A stretch of DNA of 12,248 nucleotides from Pseudomonadota bacterium (GCA_023417665.1 JAEZFA010000319.1:1-12248), one strand, 5' to 3'; shown: positions 1 to 7,822, numbered from the stretch's first letter. Translations and numbers: made by a program. The notes: generated by a model from the letters alone, not told the origin.

Positions 1-713
1 TCGCAAGGGTGAACCGGGTCGACATGATGCTGCTCAAGGGAATCGACCGGATGCGCGACACGCTGGTCGAGAATACCGAGCGCTTCGCGAAAGGGTTGCC
101 GGCGAACAATGCCCTGCTCTGGGGTGCGCGCGGCATGGGCAAGTCGTCGCTCGTCAAGGCCGTCCATGCATCGATCAACGCACAAACCAAAAACCTGAAG
201 CTGATCGAAATCCATCGCGAAGATATCGAAACGCTGCCGCTTTTGATGAACTTGCTCCGCGGCGCGAAGGACCGCTTCATCGTATTCTGCGACGATCTTT
301 CGTTCGACGGCGACGATACGTCCTATAAATCGCTGAAAGCCGTCCTTGAAGGCGGCATCGAGGGGCGGCCGGACAACGTTATTCTTTATGCGACGTCGAA
401 CCGCCGTCATCTTCTTGCGCGCGAAATGGTCGAGAACGAGCGTTCGACTGCGATCAATCCCGGTGAAGCCGTCGAGGAAAAGGTTTCGCTATCCGACCGC
501 TTCGGGTTGTGGCTCGGATTTCACCGCTGCTCGCAAGACGAGTTTCTTGCGATGGTCAACGGTTATGTTTCGCACTTCAAAATTCCGGTCGAGCCCGAAC
601 AGCTGCGGCGTGAGGCGCTTGAATGGGCAACCACACGTGGATCGCGTTCGGGCCGCGTCGCGTGGCAGTTCGTACAAGACCTTGCCGGACGGCAGGGCGT
701 GAAGCTTTCCTGA
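1..713 (+). CDS. DUF815-family AAA+ ATP-binding protein (5' end cut off by the window)
   Basis: This is a predicted P-loop ATPase of the DUF815 family, whose cellular role is not established. The frame is open to the window edge. The first in-frame start-like codon is a GTG at 9, but coding sense continues before it, and family members are usually about 280-300 residues against 234 here, so roughly 50 N-terminal residues are probably missing. Counting from the GTG, a Walker A motif GARGMGKS lies at residues 39-46, a Walker B-like IVFCDDL at 91-97 (acidic pair D95/D96), and a sensor-1-like ATSN with N131. It ends at TGA 711-713. A strong ribosome site GGAGGAG (714-720) follows immediately for the next gene, so the two are probably co-transcribed. 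I recall this family lying next to LysM/M23 envelope genes in related genomes, but no function is claimed from that. Confidence 0.9.
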   Translation, partial: ARVNRVDMMLLKGIDRMRDTLVENTERFAKGLPANNALLWGARGMGKSSLVKAVHASINAQTKNLKLIEIHREDIETLPLLMNLLRGAKDRFIVFCDDLSFDGDDTSYKSLKAVLEGGIEGRPDNVILYATSNRRHLLAREMVENERSTAINPGEAVEEKVSLSDRFGLWLGFHRCSQDEFLAMVNGYVSHFKIPVEPEQLRREALEWATTRGSRSGRVAWQFVQDLAGRQGVKLS

Positions 714-725
714 GGAGGAGCCGAT

Positions 726-1718
<993 letters not shown>

Positions 1719-1792
1719 CGCCGTCGCGAAATTTGAATCGCTCTAATGACAGCCGCGCAATTGGTCGCAGCGGTAATTCCGTCTTGATCGCA

Positions 1793-1823
1793 CGCGTAAC
1801 CGGGTTAAGAAGGAATTAACGCG
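1793..1823. promoter_or_regulatory. Overlapping inverted repeats upstream of the TonB receptor, candidate operator
   Basis: The 153-base gap before the receptor gene holds three TTAA/GTTA-type half-sites. TAACC-G-GGTTA (1797-1807) is a perfect 5-bp inverted repeat around one base, and GTTAA-N7-TTAAC (1804-1820) is a second, overlapping one. The block is flanked by CGCG on each side (1793-1796 and 1820-1823). A TTGATC that could serve as a -35 element lies at 1784-1789. That this is a repressor or activator site for the receptor operon is inference from position and symmetry. Nothing else is recognisable in the gap. Confidence 0.4.
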
Positions 1824-1871
1824 CCAGCTACGCTACACGCCGCCAGCCGCAATAAATGAACATCGGGGGCG

Positions 1872-3965
1872 ATGATGGGGCTTATCGGCTACCGCGCGTT
1901 TGCGCTTGCCGGCTGCACGGCAATTACTCTTTCACTTTCAAATCCGGCTTATGCGCAGACTATGGCGCTGCCGGAAATCACAATCCAAGGCGAACTCATT
2001 GAGCGCAGTTCGCAAGACGCGACCACCAGCGTCGGCGTCATTACGAATGAACGGATTCAGCAAGAGCAGATTCTGGATTTTCATGATGCGCTGAACGCAG
2101 CCGCAAACGCCCTTTCGACGCGGACCAGCCAGAACAACAGCGGCATAACAATCCGCGGCATCAATTCCGAGGGCTTGTCGCAAAACCAGAGCGCGAACTC
2201 TGCGCCCGTCGTCAGCGTGATCGTCGATGGCGCGATGCAGAATGCCGAAGCCGTTCGCCGCGGCGTGCGCTCCCTTTGGGACGTCGAGCAGGTCGAAGTT
2301 CTGCGCGGGCCGCAATCGACGCTTCAGGGCAAAAATACCGCCGCCGGCGCCGTGCTCGTGAAGACAAAAGACCCGACCTTCTCCTGGCAGGCGATGGCAG
2401 AGATCACGGCGGGCACGCACGAGCTACTGAGCACCGGAGTCATGCTTTCCGGTCCGCTGATCCCGAACGAACTCGCGTTCCGGGTCGCCGGTCAGATTTA
2501 TCGCGCCGAGAACGATATTCACTATACCGATCCGGGCAATGCTCGTCTCGGCGAGGATCGCTTCGGCAACATTCGTGGCAAGATTTTATGGACGCCTTCC
2601 AGTATTCCTGGGCTGAGAGCGCTGTTCACGGTCGCGCATACGGATGACAAGCCCAGCGTGAACGCGGTGCACGGACCCAATTTCTTTGACCGCGTTTACA
2701 CAACAGGCCTGATCAACACGAGTGTCGAGTTTCGCTCGACCAAGACCAATAACTACGTTTCAGACATTTCCTATGCCCTGACGGGCGCGCTCAAAATTCG
2801 CAGCATCACCGCCTATGCGGCAACCGACACCGATATTTCGACGGCGCCGGGCAATATCGCCTATACGCGAAACAACGAGAGAAAAGGCAGCGATTTCACG
2901 CAAGATTTTCGCCTCGAACTGGAAAATCCGGGCAATGGCTTCTCGGGCGTGGTCGGGCTGTTCTACGGTGACTTCACCACGAAGTCCGACGGGACTATCG
3001 CGTTCCCCGGGCTCGTCTATCAGGCCGGCAACCACTACAACAACACGCGCAGCATTGCTGCCTATACCGATCTTCGCTACCGGATCGACCGTTGGGTATT
3101 CATTGCCGGCGGCCGCGCGTTGCAGGACGATATCAGAAGCCACGCCACGGGCAGCCTCATCAACGGGACGATCCCGATTGACCACAGCACGGACGCGAGT
3201 TTCAGTGCGTTCTTGCCCAAGGCTGGCGTTACGTTCGATCTCGCACCAAATCAGACCATCGGCTTCACATACCAGGAAGGCTACCGTTCGGGTTTCAACG
3301 ACGCGAGCTACGCGCTCGGCTTCCCGTTATATTATTCGGTCAAGCCCGAATATCTGAAGGCTTATGAATTCAGCTACCGCTCGAACTGGATGGCGAACCG
3401 GCTTCAGGTGAACGCGAACGTCTTCTACTACGACTACAAAGATCAGCAGGTTGCGTACGAGCCCGGACTGCCGGGAATGGCCATCGTTACCAACGCCAAC
3501 AAATCTCATTTGTATGGCGCTGAGTTCGAGACCCGCTTTCTCGCAACCGAGCGTTTGACGCTCTATGCGTCGCTCGGCCTGCTATGGACCAAATTCGACG
3601 ACATCTTCGTGCCCCCGCCGGGCGGAGGAGACGTGTCTGGCAATCAGTTCACCGAAGCTCCGAGCTACACGATCAACGTCGGCGGCATGTACAAGGACCC
3701 GAGCGGCTTCTTTATCGGCGCAAACTCGCGCTTCATCGATGGCTACTTCTCCTATGGCGCACTCGACAACGACCCGCTGCGCTATGTCAGCAACGCGGTC
3801 ATTGTCGATGCGCGTGCTGGATGGGAGTTCAAGACGAGCACGCTTACCGTGTTCGCCAAGAACCTCTTCGATGAGCGCTATCTGACCTACATCGCCAACG
3901 GCGCCGCGCAGGCAGGTGTCGGCGACTCCCGGCAGTTCGGCGTCACATGGCAAGTCCGTTACTGA
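1872..3965 (+). CDS. TonB-dependent outer-membrane receptor
   Basis: This is a 697-residue outer-membrane beta-barrel transporter powered by TonB/ExbBD, for a scarce large substrate such as a siderophore, cobalamin, saccharide or oligomer that cannot be named from sequence. A signal peptide occupies residues 1-28 with an AYA cleavage motif before Q29. A TonB-box-like LPEITIQ follows at 33-39. The plug domain spans about 45-165 and contains the family hallmark VEVLRGPQ (141-148) followed by LQGKNTAAGAV. The barrel fills the rest, with the C-terminal NLFDERY signature and an aromatic last residue (Y697), as expected for BAM-dependent assembly. The length is typical. ATG codons at 1872 and 1875 are both possible, and the G-rich stretch at 1865-1869 suits 1875 slightly better. 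The 3' end overlaps the next gene by 19 bases. Two sampled 60-base stretches near the 5' end are only 45-47% GC, against 65% for one sampled in the kinase, which may mean acquisition. Confidence 0.95.
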   Translation: MMGLIGYRAFALAGCTAITLSLSNPAYAQTMALPEITIQGELIERSSQDATTSVGVITNERIQQEQILDFHDALNAAANALSTRTSQNNSGITIRGINSEGLSQNQSANSAPVVSVIVDGAMQNAEAVRRGVRSLWDVEQVEVLRGPQSTLQGKNTAAGAVLVKTKDPTFSWQAMAEITAGTHELLSTGVMLSGPLIPNELAFRVAGQIYRAENDIHYTDPGNARLGEDRFGNIRGKILWTPSSIPGLRALFTVAHTDDKPSVNAVHGPNFFDRVYTTGLINTSVEFRSTKTNNYVSDISYALTGALKIRSITAYAATDTDISTAPGNIAYTRNNERKGSDFTQDFRLELENPGNGFSGVVGLFYGDFTTKSDGTIAFPGLVYQAGNHYNNTRSIAAYTDLRYRIDRWVFIAGGRALQDDIRSHATGSLINGTIPIDHSTDASFSAFLPKAGVTFDLAPNQTIGFTYQEGYRSGFNDASYALGFPLYYSVKPEYLKAYEFSYRSNWMANRLQVNANVFYYDYKDQQVAYEPGLPGMAIVTNANKSHLYGAEFETRFLATERLTLYASLGLLWTKFDDIFVPPPGGGDVSGNQFTEAPSYTINVGGMYKDPSGFFIGANSRFIDGYFSYGALDNDPLRYVSNAVIVDARAGWEFKTSTLTVFAKNLFDERYLTYIANGAAQAGVGDSRQFGVTWQVRY

Positions 3966-5398
3966 GAATGCTCAAGCGCATAGTATGGGGACCGCGCGGT
4001 GGCTGGCGCGGCGCGGTCCGCATTGTCGTATTGCTCGGCGTGATCGGCGGCATGTTATATGGCGTCCGTTACGCCGTCAGCTACGCGCGATTGCAGCACA
4101 CCTTTGCCGCCTCGAATGCCGCGCGGCTTTGTGCGGGACTCTTCCTCAGCGGACGCACGCCCGAAGAGATCAACGATCAGTCGCTTTACAAAGAAGGACT
4201 CCGCAAGGATCGTTACGCAGCGATACTCAATTCGATCTACGATAGCCTTACAACGGAAATTGACCGGCAGAAGGGCATCGTCACGGTTGACGGCTTGCTG
4301 ATCCGTCCGGTTGTCGCTTCCTATCAAGCCGATCGCGGCTGCGTGCTGGATCGCGATACATCACACGCCCAAACACCAAAGGCGGTTACATACAATCGCA
4401 TCGGCAAATTCACCGTGCTGACGCGCGCCGAACTGCCAGAAGCGCTGGCGAAGAAGCTTGACGATGAAGTCGCCCGAAACTTTGCCGACCCCGAGCATGC
4501 CACGCACGCCTTGCTCGTCTACAAGAACGGCGTACTTATTCGCGAAACCTATGCTGCCGCCGGCGGGCCCGACTTTCGGGCGGAGAGCTGGTCGCTCGGA
4601 AAAACAATTGTCGGCACGCTGGTCGGCAAGCTGATTGCGGAAGGCGCGCTTTCGCTCGACGAGCCGATCCAGATTTCCCAATGGCCGGAAGGTGACCCGC
4701 GGCGCAAGATTCTTTTACGTCATGCAATGGGGATGTCGGGTGGGCTCCGCTTCTCCACGGGTTTTAAAACCTTCCCATTCTATGCCCAGGGCGACCATGG
4801 CCTCGTCTATACCGATCTCGACGATGTGGTGCGCTTTGTCACCGACCGCCCGCTCGAACATGCGCCCGGAAGCTTCGGCACCTACAACAACGCCGATCCT
4901 TTGCTGATGCTCGAATTCATCCGGCAGAAGCTGAAGCTCGACAATGATCAGCTTCGGCAGCTGATCCGGGAGAAAGTCTTCGCGCCGCTGAACATGGATG
5001 TCGTGCTCTCGACGGACCCGAAGGGCTTTCCGATCATCACCGGCTATGTTTACGGCACCGCGCGTTCCTGGGCATCGCTGGGGCTGCTTTACGCCAACAA
5101 GGGCGCGCTCGACGGAAAGCCGTTTCTGGCGAGCGGGTTCGTGGATTTCGTTGCGACGCCCTCGTCCGGCTATCCCAAAGAGGCCTATGGCGGCATGCTC
5201 TGGCTGAACCGCCACGCCTGGTATCCATGGCCCCCGGAAACGCTGGTGATGTCAGGCGCCGGCGATCAGGTCGTCGCGGTATTGCCGGCAGACGGCATCG
5301 TTATCGTCCGCATGGGGCACCGGAACAAGTCGAGCAGCACCGGCCCGACCATGAGAGACAGCATCAAGAACATCATCGCGTTGCTGCGCGCGAAATAG
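3947..5398 (+). CDS. Membrane-anchored serine hydrolase of the beta-lactamase / 6-aminohexanoate-dimer-hydrolase type
   Basis: This is a 483-residue penicillin-binding-protein-fold hydrolase. One transmembrane helix lies at about residues 22-44 after a basic N-terminus, which predicts a periplasm-facing enzyme held in the inner membrane. The nucleophile motif SxxK is SLGK (S216-K219) in the context SWSLGKT, and the second motif YxN is YNN (Y313) in GTYNNAD. The third box is probably HRN near 458-460 rather than KTG, as in class C-like esterases and NylB relatives. The family includes esterases, D-aminopeptidases and amide-oligomer hydrolases, so the substrate is open. The start is uncertain: ATG 3947 overlaps the receptor gene, while ATG 3968 lies two bases after its stop, and neither has a good ribosome site. 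Tight linkage to the receptor suggests translational coupling and a shared substrate (inference). Confidence 0.9.
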   Translation: MASPLLRMLKRIVWGPRGGWRGAVRIVVLLGVIGGMLYGVRYAVSYARLQHTFAASNAARLCAGLFLSGRTPEEINDQSLYKEGLRKDRYAAILNSIYDSLTTEIDRQKGIVTVDGLLIRPVVASYQADRGCVLDRDTSHAQTPKAVTYNRIGKFTVLTRAELPEALAKKLDDEVARNFADPEHATHALLVYKNGVLIRETYAAAGGPDFRAESWSLGKTIVGTLVGKLIAEGALSLDEPIQISQWPEGDPRRKILLRHAMGMSGGLRFSTGFKTFPFYAQGDHGLVYTDLDDVVRFVTDRPLEHAPGSFGTYNNADPLLMLEFIRQKLKLDNDQLRQLIREKVFAPLNMDVVLSTDPKGFPIITGYVYGTARSWASLGLLYANKGALDGKPFLASGFVDFVATPSSGYPKEAYGGMLWLNRHAWYPWPPETLVMSGAGDQVVAVLPADGIVIVRMGHRNKSSSTGPTMRDSIKNIIALLRAK

Positions 5399-5400
5399 CA

Positions 5401-5430
5401 AAACGCCGGGCGTTGCCGCCCGGCGTTTTT
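5401..5430. terminator. Rho-independent terminator, probably bidirectional
   Basis: A perfect 10-bp GC-rich stem (5403-5412 pairing with 5417-5426) closes a TTGC loop. It is followed by a T run to 5430 and preceded by AAAA on the other side, so it can act on both strands. It sits between the convergent serine hydrolase (stop at 5398) and the psiF-like gene (stop at 5455). Confidence 0.92.
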
Positions 5431-5454
5431 CCTCGCGGTGCGGCGATCCTGCGA

Positions 5455-5700
5455 TCAGGCGCCGACTGCATCCTTGACGCATTTGTTCGTGAAGCTGTTC
5501 TTGGCGGCGCCCGAAAGCTTCTTGTCGGCCGCCTGCTTGTCGCAGGACGACTTCGCGTCGGTTTCGCACTTCTTCAGGAAACTCTGTTTCGCCGCGCCGG
5601 CGAGCTTCTTCGAAGCCGCGTTGGCACTGCAGGTCGCCTGCGCATTGGCGCCGGTGGCGGCGGCGAAAGTCAGCGCGAGCGCCAGGATCATCGTACGCAT
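5455..5700 (-). CDS. Secreted PsiF-repeat protein
   Basis: This is an 81-residue exported protein with two tandem PsiF repeats, the family named for E. coli phosphate-starvation-inducible PsiF, whose molecular function is unknown. The signal peptide runs to ANA (residues 18-20), leaving a mature domain of about 60 residues. The repeats are C24-C45 and C53-C74, each with cysteines 21 residues apart, 29 residues out of register, sharing the core KKL(A/S)GAAK(Q/N)SF. The four cysteines probably form one disulfide per repeat. The start is firm: AAGGAGG (5710-5716 on this strand) precedes the ATG by 9 bases. A stem-loop lies just ahead of the ribosome site. The gene is downstream of the MFS gene by 108 bases on the same strand, and its 3' end is covered by the shared terminator. 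Confidence 0.9.
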   Translation of the reverse strand: MRTMILALALTFAAATGANAQATCSANAASKKLAGAAKQSFLKKCETDAKSSCDKQAADKKLSGAAKNSFTNKCVKDAVGA

Positions 5701-5717
5701 CGGGTATTTCCTCCTTC

Positions 5718-5740
5718 GCTCCGGAAACGATTCCCGGAGC
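5718..5740 (-). promoter_or_regulatory. Stem-loop in the psiF-like leader next to the ribosome site
   Basis: On the - strand GCTCCGG (5740-5734) pairs with CCGGAGC (5724-5718) around a 9-base loop, directly before the AAGGAGG ribosome site. A competing, longer-range pairing of TTCGC (5715-5719) with GCGAA (5753-5757) would cover the edge of that site. There is no U tract, so it is not an obvious terminator for the MFS gene. A translational or mRNA-stability role is inference. Confidence 0.4.
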
Positions 5741-5808
5741 CGTGACGCCGAAGCGAATTGCGAAAATGCGACCGGAAAATGACGGGGCAGAAATACGGTG
5801 TTTTGTAC

Positions 5809-7026
5809 TTATGAAACGGCTTGCTTCGGCCGGCCGAAAAACACGACTGCCGCGGCAACCAGATCCAGCACCGCGGCCAGCACCAGCACCTCGCGATAGC
5901 CGCCGAAGTAGTCATGGAGCCAGCCGAACATCGCCGGCCCGAGCGCGGAGGCAAACCCGATGCACATCCAGCCGACGCCGTAGATCGAAGCGAATATCCC
6001 GGCACCGAATTCGCGGCGAACGATAATTGGAGAAAGCGTGGTGACGTTTCCCGTCGTCAAACCATAAACGAGGCTCGCGGCGACCAGCATCCATGCGGCG
6101 GGCACGGCTGCGATCGCCGCCAGTGAAACCGCCGCGACCACCAGCACCGCAGCAGCCGTGACCCGCAGATCGACATGATCCGCCCAGCGCGCCAGCGCCA
6201 CGCGGCCGGCAAATGCGGCCACGGCCGTGATCGACACGATGAAGGCGGCGCCTCCGGTACCCAGGGTCGGCACCGCAAGCGTGACATGGTGCGTGAGGAA
6301 GCCGACCTGCACACCGAGGCCAAGCGCAAAGGCGATGACAATGCTGATGAAGGCGAGCGTCCGCAGCGCTTCGCCGCGGCTCCAGCTGCGAACCGGCTGC
6401 TCGTTGCTTTTCTCGGCCGGCGGCTCGCCGTCCGGGTAAAGCCCGAGTTCGGCGGGCGACTTCCGCAACACGAACAGCGCGAGCGGCATAACGACGACGA
6501 GCGCGAGTACCGCGCTCCAGAGCATCGCCTGTTCGAGACCGAGCCGCGAGATCGCGAAGATCAGCAAAGGCGTGGAGGTCATGCCGCCGATCGATGCGCC
6601 GAGCATCGCGCTCGACACGGCCCTGCCCTGATGCTTCTCGAACCAGGGCGAAAGCGTCGCCGTGATCGTGGTGACCGACAGGCAGGAATAGCCAAGGCCG
6701 GTCAGCGAGAATGCCACATAGACATGCCAGGGTTCGCGCACCTGCCCGATCAGAAAAGCGCCCGTCGCGATCAGGATTGCTCCCAGCGCCATCACCGGCC
6801 GCGGGCCGTATTTGCCGACCGCCGGCCCGGTAAACGCGGATGAGATCGAGGACAGCAGCACCGAAACGGTGATGGCCGAGGAGATCGAACCGACCGACCA
6901 GCCGCGCGACTGTGCGATCGCGTGCAGATAGACGCCGATCCCGAATATGCCGAGGCCCCAGCTTATGGTGGCAATCACCAGACAGGCCGCGACGATCCAC
7001 CAACCGTAGAAAACCCGCGCCGCCAT
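5809..7026 (-). CDS. MFS transporter (oxalate/formate-antiporter or monocarboxylate-like)
   Basis: This is a 405-residue inner-membrane permease of the major facilitator superfamily with about 12 hydrophobic helices. The N-terminal RVFYGWW and the post-helix-4 segment WFEKHQGRAV are typical of the monocarboxylate/oxalate-formate branch. The helix 2-3 loop carries GPAVGKYGPRPVM (about 67-79), a version of MFS motif A, and the central loop has SPAELGLYPDG, a frequent marker of this branch. The start is chosen at ATG 7026. A GTG at 7035 would add three residues, and neither has a clear ribosome site. It lies between an unknown small gene and psiF on the same strand. An upstream perfect inverted repeat (7095-7111) suggests repressor control. 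The substrate is not inferable, though an organic anion is the usual class. Confidence 0.92.
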   Translation of the reverse strand: MAARVFYGWWIVAACLVIATISWGLGIFGIGVYLHAIAQSRGWSVGSISSAITVSVLLSSISSAFTGPAVGKYGPRPVMALGAILIATGAFLIGQVREPWHVYVAFSLTGLGYSCLSVTTITATLSPWFEKHQGRAVSSAMLGASIGGMTSTPLLIFAISRLGLEQAMLWSAVLALVVVMPLALFVLRKSPAELGLYPDGEPPAEKSNEQPVRSWSRGEALRTLAFISIVIAFALGLGVQVGFLTHHVTLAVPTLGTGGAAFIVSITAVAAFAGRVALARWADHVDLRVTAAAVLVVAAVSLAAIAAVPAAWMLVAASLVYGLTTGNVTTLSPIIVRREFGAGIFASIYGVGWMCIGFASALGPAMFGWLHDYFGGYREVLVLAAVLDLVAAAVVFFGRPKQAVS

Positions 7027-7073
7027 GCATTGCACCCAAGAAGAACAGGTACAGCTATAGCCGCATCGGGAGA

Positions 7074-7111
7074 CGCAGGCGATGGCCTGCGGCGCGTAAC
7101 GCTACGTTACG
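7074..7111. promoter_or_regulatory. Two adjacent perfect inverted repeats ahead of the MFS gene, candidate operator
   Basis: CGTAACG-CTA-CGTTACG (7095-7111) is a perfect 7-bp inverted repeat with a 3-base centre, the form of many TetR-type operators. Next to it, CGCAGGC-GATG-GCCTGCG (7074-7091) is a second perfect 7-bp repeat. Both lie 48-85 bases upstream of the MFS start on the - strand and downstream of the 69-aa gene. Neither is followed by a T run in either direction, so a terminator is unlikely. The regulator is not encoded in the window. Confidence 0.45.
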
Positions 7112-7119
7112 GTGTGGAA

Positions 7120-7158
7120 GAGCCGCGCTGCGGAAGAGGAGAGCCGCGCTGCGGAAGA
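7120..7158. repeat. Two direct copies of an 18-base unit
   Basis: GAGCCGCGCTGCGGAAGA occurs at 7120-7137 and again at 7141-7158, with a 21-base period and a partial GGAAG remnant before the first copy. It is noncoding, just beyond the 3' end of the 69-aa gene. Probably a small slippage duplication. Confidence 0.8.
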
Positions 7159-7162
7159 AGGG

Positions 7163-7372
7163 TCAGTGCAGCGTTTCGTTCGGGCCGGGGCCTTCGCCGG
7201 CAAGCGCGTCGCGGGCGCCGACATCCTCGATCAAATCATAATGCTGCGTGATGTCCTGCCAGACACGCGCGATGCGCGCCCACTCGACGCGCGCTTCATC
7301 CGGCAAGGTCGGATCGTTGGCCTTGTTGACCGCTTCGATCGCACTGGCATGGCAGTATTCGAGGACACGCAT
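7163..7372 (-). CDS. Small hydrophilic protein of unknown function (69 aa)
   Basis: I do not recognise a named family. The product is short, soluble and acidic/helical, with no signal peptide or membrane segment. Its middle section (ARVEWARIARVWQDIT) resembles the amphipathic helical small proteins common in Bradyrhizobium-type genomes. It has one cysteine (C7). Support for it being real comes from its promoter: GGAAC-N17-CGTT on the same strand ends only nine bases before the ATG, so the transcript would begin at or within a few bases of the start codon. There is no convincing ribosome site, which fits a leaderless or near-leaderless mRNA. No other start codon gives a sensible product. A role in the general stress response is inferred from the promoter only. 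Confidence 0.65.
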   Translation of the reverse strand: MRVLEYCHASAIEAVNKANDPTLPDEARVEWARIARVWQDITQHYDLIEDVGARDALAGEGPGPNETLH

Positions 7373-7380
7373 GGGCTTCT

Positions 7381-7406
7381 AACGCGGCTCCTGTCCGCGC
7401 GGTTCC
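7381..7406 (-). promoter_or_regulatory. EcfG (general stress sigma factor)-type promoter for the 69-aa gene
   Basis: Reading the - strand, GGAAC (7406-7402), a 17-base spacer, and CGTT (7384-7381) match the alphaproteobacterial EcfG consensus GGAAC-N16/17-CGTT exactly. The expected transcript start is around 7373-7376, against an ATG at 7372. Confidence 0.7.
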
Positions 7407-7451
7407 TTTGCGCCGCCGGCCGATCACATACAAATAAATCCGCCGTGAGCG

Positions 7452-7476
7452 GGAACCTCCAATCGCCGCAAGCATT
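7452..7476 (+). promoter_or_regulatory. EcfG-like promoter (one mismatch) upstream of DUF3309
   Basis: GGAAC (7452-7456), a 16-base spacer, and CATT (7473-7476) match the EcfG consensus in 8 of 9 positions. The predicted transcript start is about 7483-7486. The region 7373-7584 holds no supported gene, only this element, the - strand promoter above and the hairpin at 7522-7553. Confidence 0.5.
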
Positions 7477-7483
7477 ATCAGCC

Positions 7484-7557
7484 TGTCGAGCGACGCCTTT
7501 CCCCCCGGGCGGCCGACAATCAAAACCCGGAGAGCGCCTCGCCTCCGGGTTTTCTTT
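7484..7557 (+). ncRNA. Candidate small RNA or attenuated leader
   Basis: The EcfG-like promoter at 7452-7476 and the terminator-like hairpin at 7522-7553 bracket about 70-75 bases with no convincing open reading frame. Either a short stress-induced RNA ends here, or this is the leader of DUF3309 with partial termination. Both ends are inferred, not seen. Confidence 0.25.
7522..7557 (+). terminator. Terminator-like hairpin upstream of DUF3309
   Basis: AAAACCCGGAG (7522-7532) pairs perfectly with CTCCGGGTTTT (7543-7553) around a 10-base loop, followed by CTTTT. It has intrinsic-terminator form on the + strand, yet no + strand gene ends upstream of it. Confidence 0.7.
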
Positions 7558-7584
7558 TGGGGCGGTCGTTATGGAGGCTATGCA

Positions 7585-7749
7585 ATGTCCTTGGGCACAA
7601 TTCTTCTAATCATCCTGATCATCATTCTTCTGGGCGGCTTCTCCGGCCTCGGCGGCGGACCGTTCTATGGTACCGGCTACTATGGCGGCGGCGGCCTCGG
7701 CCTCGTGATCGTAATTCTGCTTATCCTGATACTGATGGGCAGAATCTAG
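7585..7749 (+). CDS. DUF3309-family small membrane protein (54 aa)
   Basis: This is a 54-residue protein beginning MSLGTILLIILIII, then a glycine/tyrosine-rich loop (residues 17-38, FSGLGGGPFYGTGYYGGGG), then a second hydrophobic helix (39-51) and MGRI at the end. That layout of helix, Gly-rich turn and helix with a terminal GRI is characteristic of DUF3309, a family of unknown function in proteobacterial inner membranes. The start is supported by GGAGG (7573-7577), seven bases ahead of the ATG. The gene is closed by its own terminator at 7772-7810, so it is probably monocistronic. An EcfG-like promoter lies about 110 bases upstream of the start, with a terminator-like hairpin in between. No molecular role can be inferred beyond a small membrane protein that may be stress-induced. 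Confidence 0.88.
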   Translation: MSLGTILLIILIIILLGGFSGLGGGPFYGTGYYGGGGLGLVIVILLILILMGRI

Positions 7750-7771
7750 CGCCGCATTACCCCTTCACGAC

Positions 7772-7810
7772 AAAGCGCTCCGGCGGTTTTTCTGCCGGGG
7801 CGCTTTTTTT
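7772..7810 (+). terminator. Rho-independent terminator after DUF3309
   Basis: A 13-bp stem (7772-7784 with 7794-7806, containing one T-G wobble) is followed by a T run to 7810. It begins 22 bases after the DUF3309 stop and separates that gene from the kinase promoter. Confidence 0.93.
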
Positions 7811-7822
7811 ATCCTGACGGCG

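Noticed and set aside
3947..5398. Naming the hydrolase as a true beta-lactamase or nylon-oligomer hydrolase
   Set aside because: Only the fold-level SxxK and YxN motifs are visible. These are shared by esterases, peptidases and amidases, so a substrate cannot be assigned.
5912..7039. 375-codon - strand frame within the MFS gene
   Set aside because: Its translation is Arg/Gly-rich and lacks membrane helices, while the MFS reading frame over the same bases has 12 helices and family motifs.
7120..7158. Direct repeats considered as a CRISPR remnant
   Set aside because: There are only two 18-base copies with a 3-base gap, no spacers and no cas genes.
7383..7399. CGCGG-N7-CCGCG inverted repeat in the spacer of the 69-aa gene's promoter
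   Set aside because: It is short and purely GC, and is expected by chance in this base composition.
7112..7609. 165-codon + strand frame across the 69-aa gene and DUF3309 leader
   Set aside because: It crosses the direct repeat, a - strand promoter and a terminator hairpin and shows no domain. It appears to be a chance opening.
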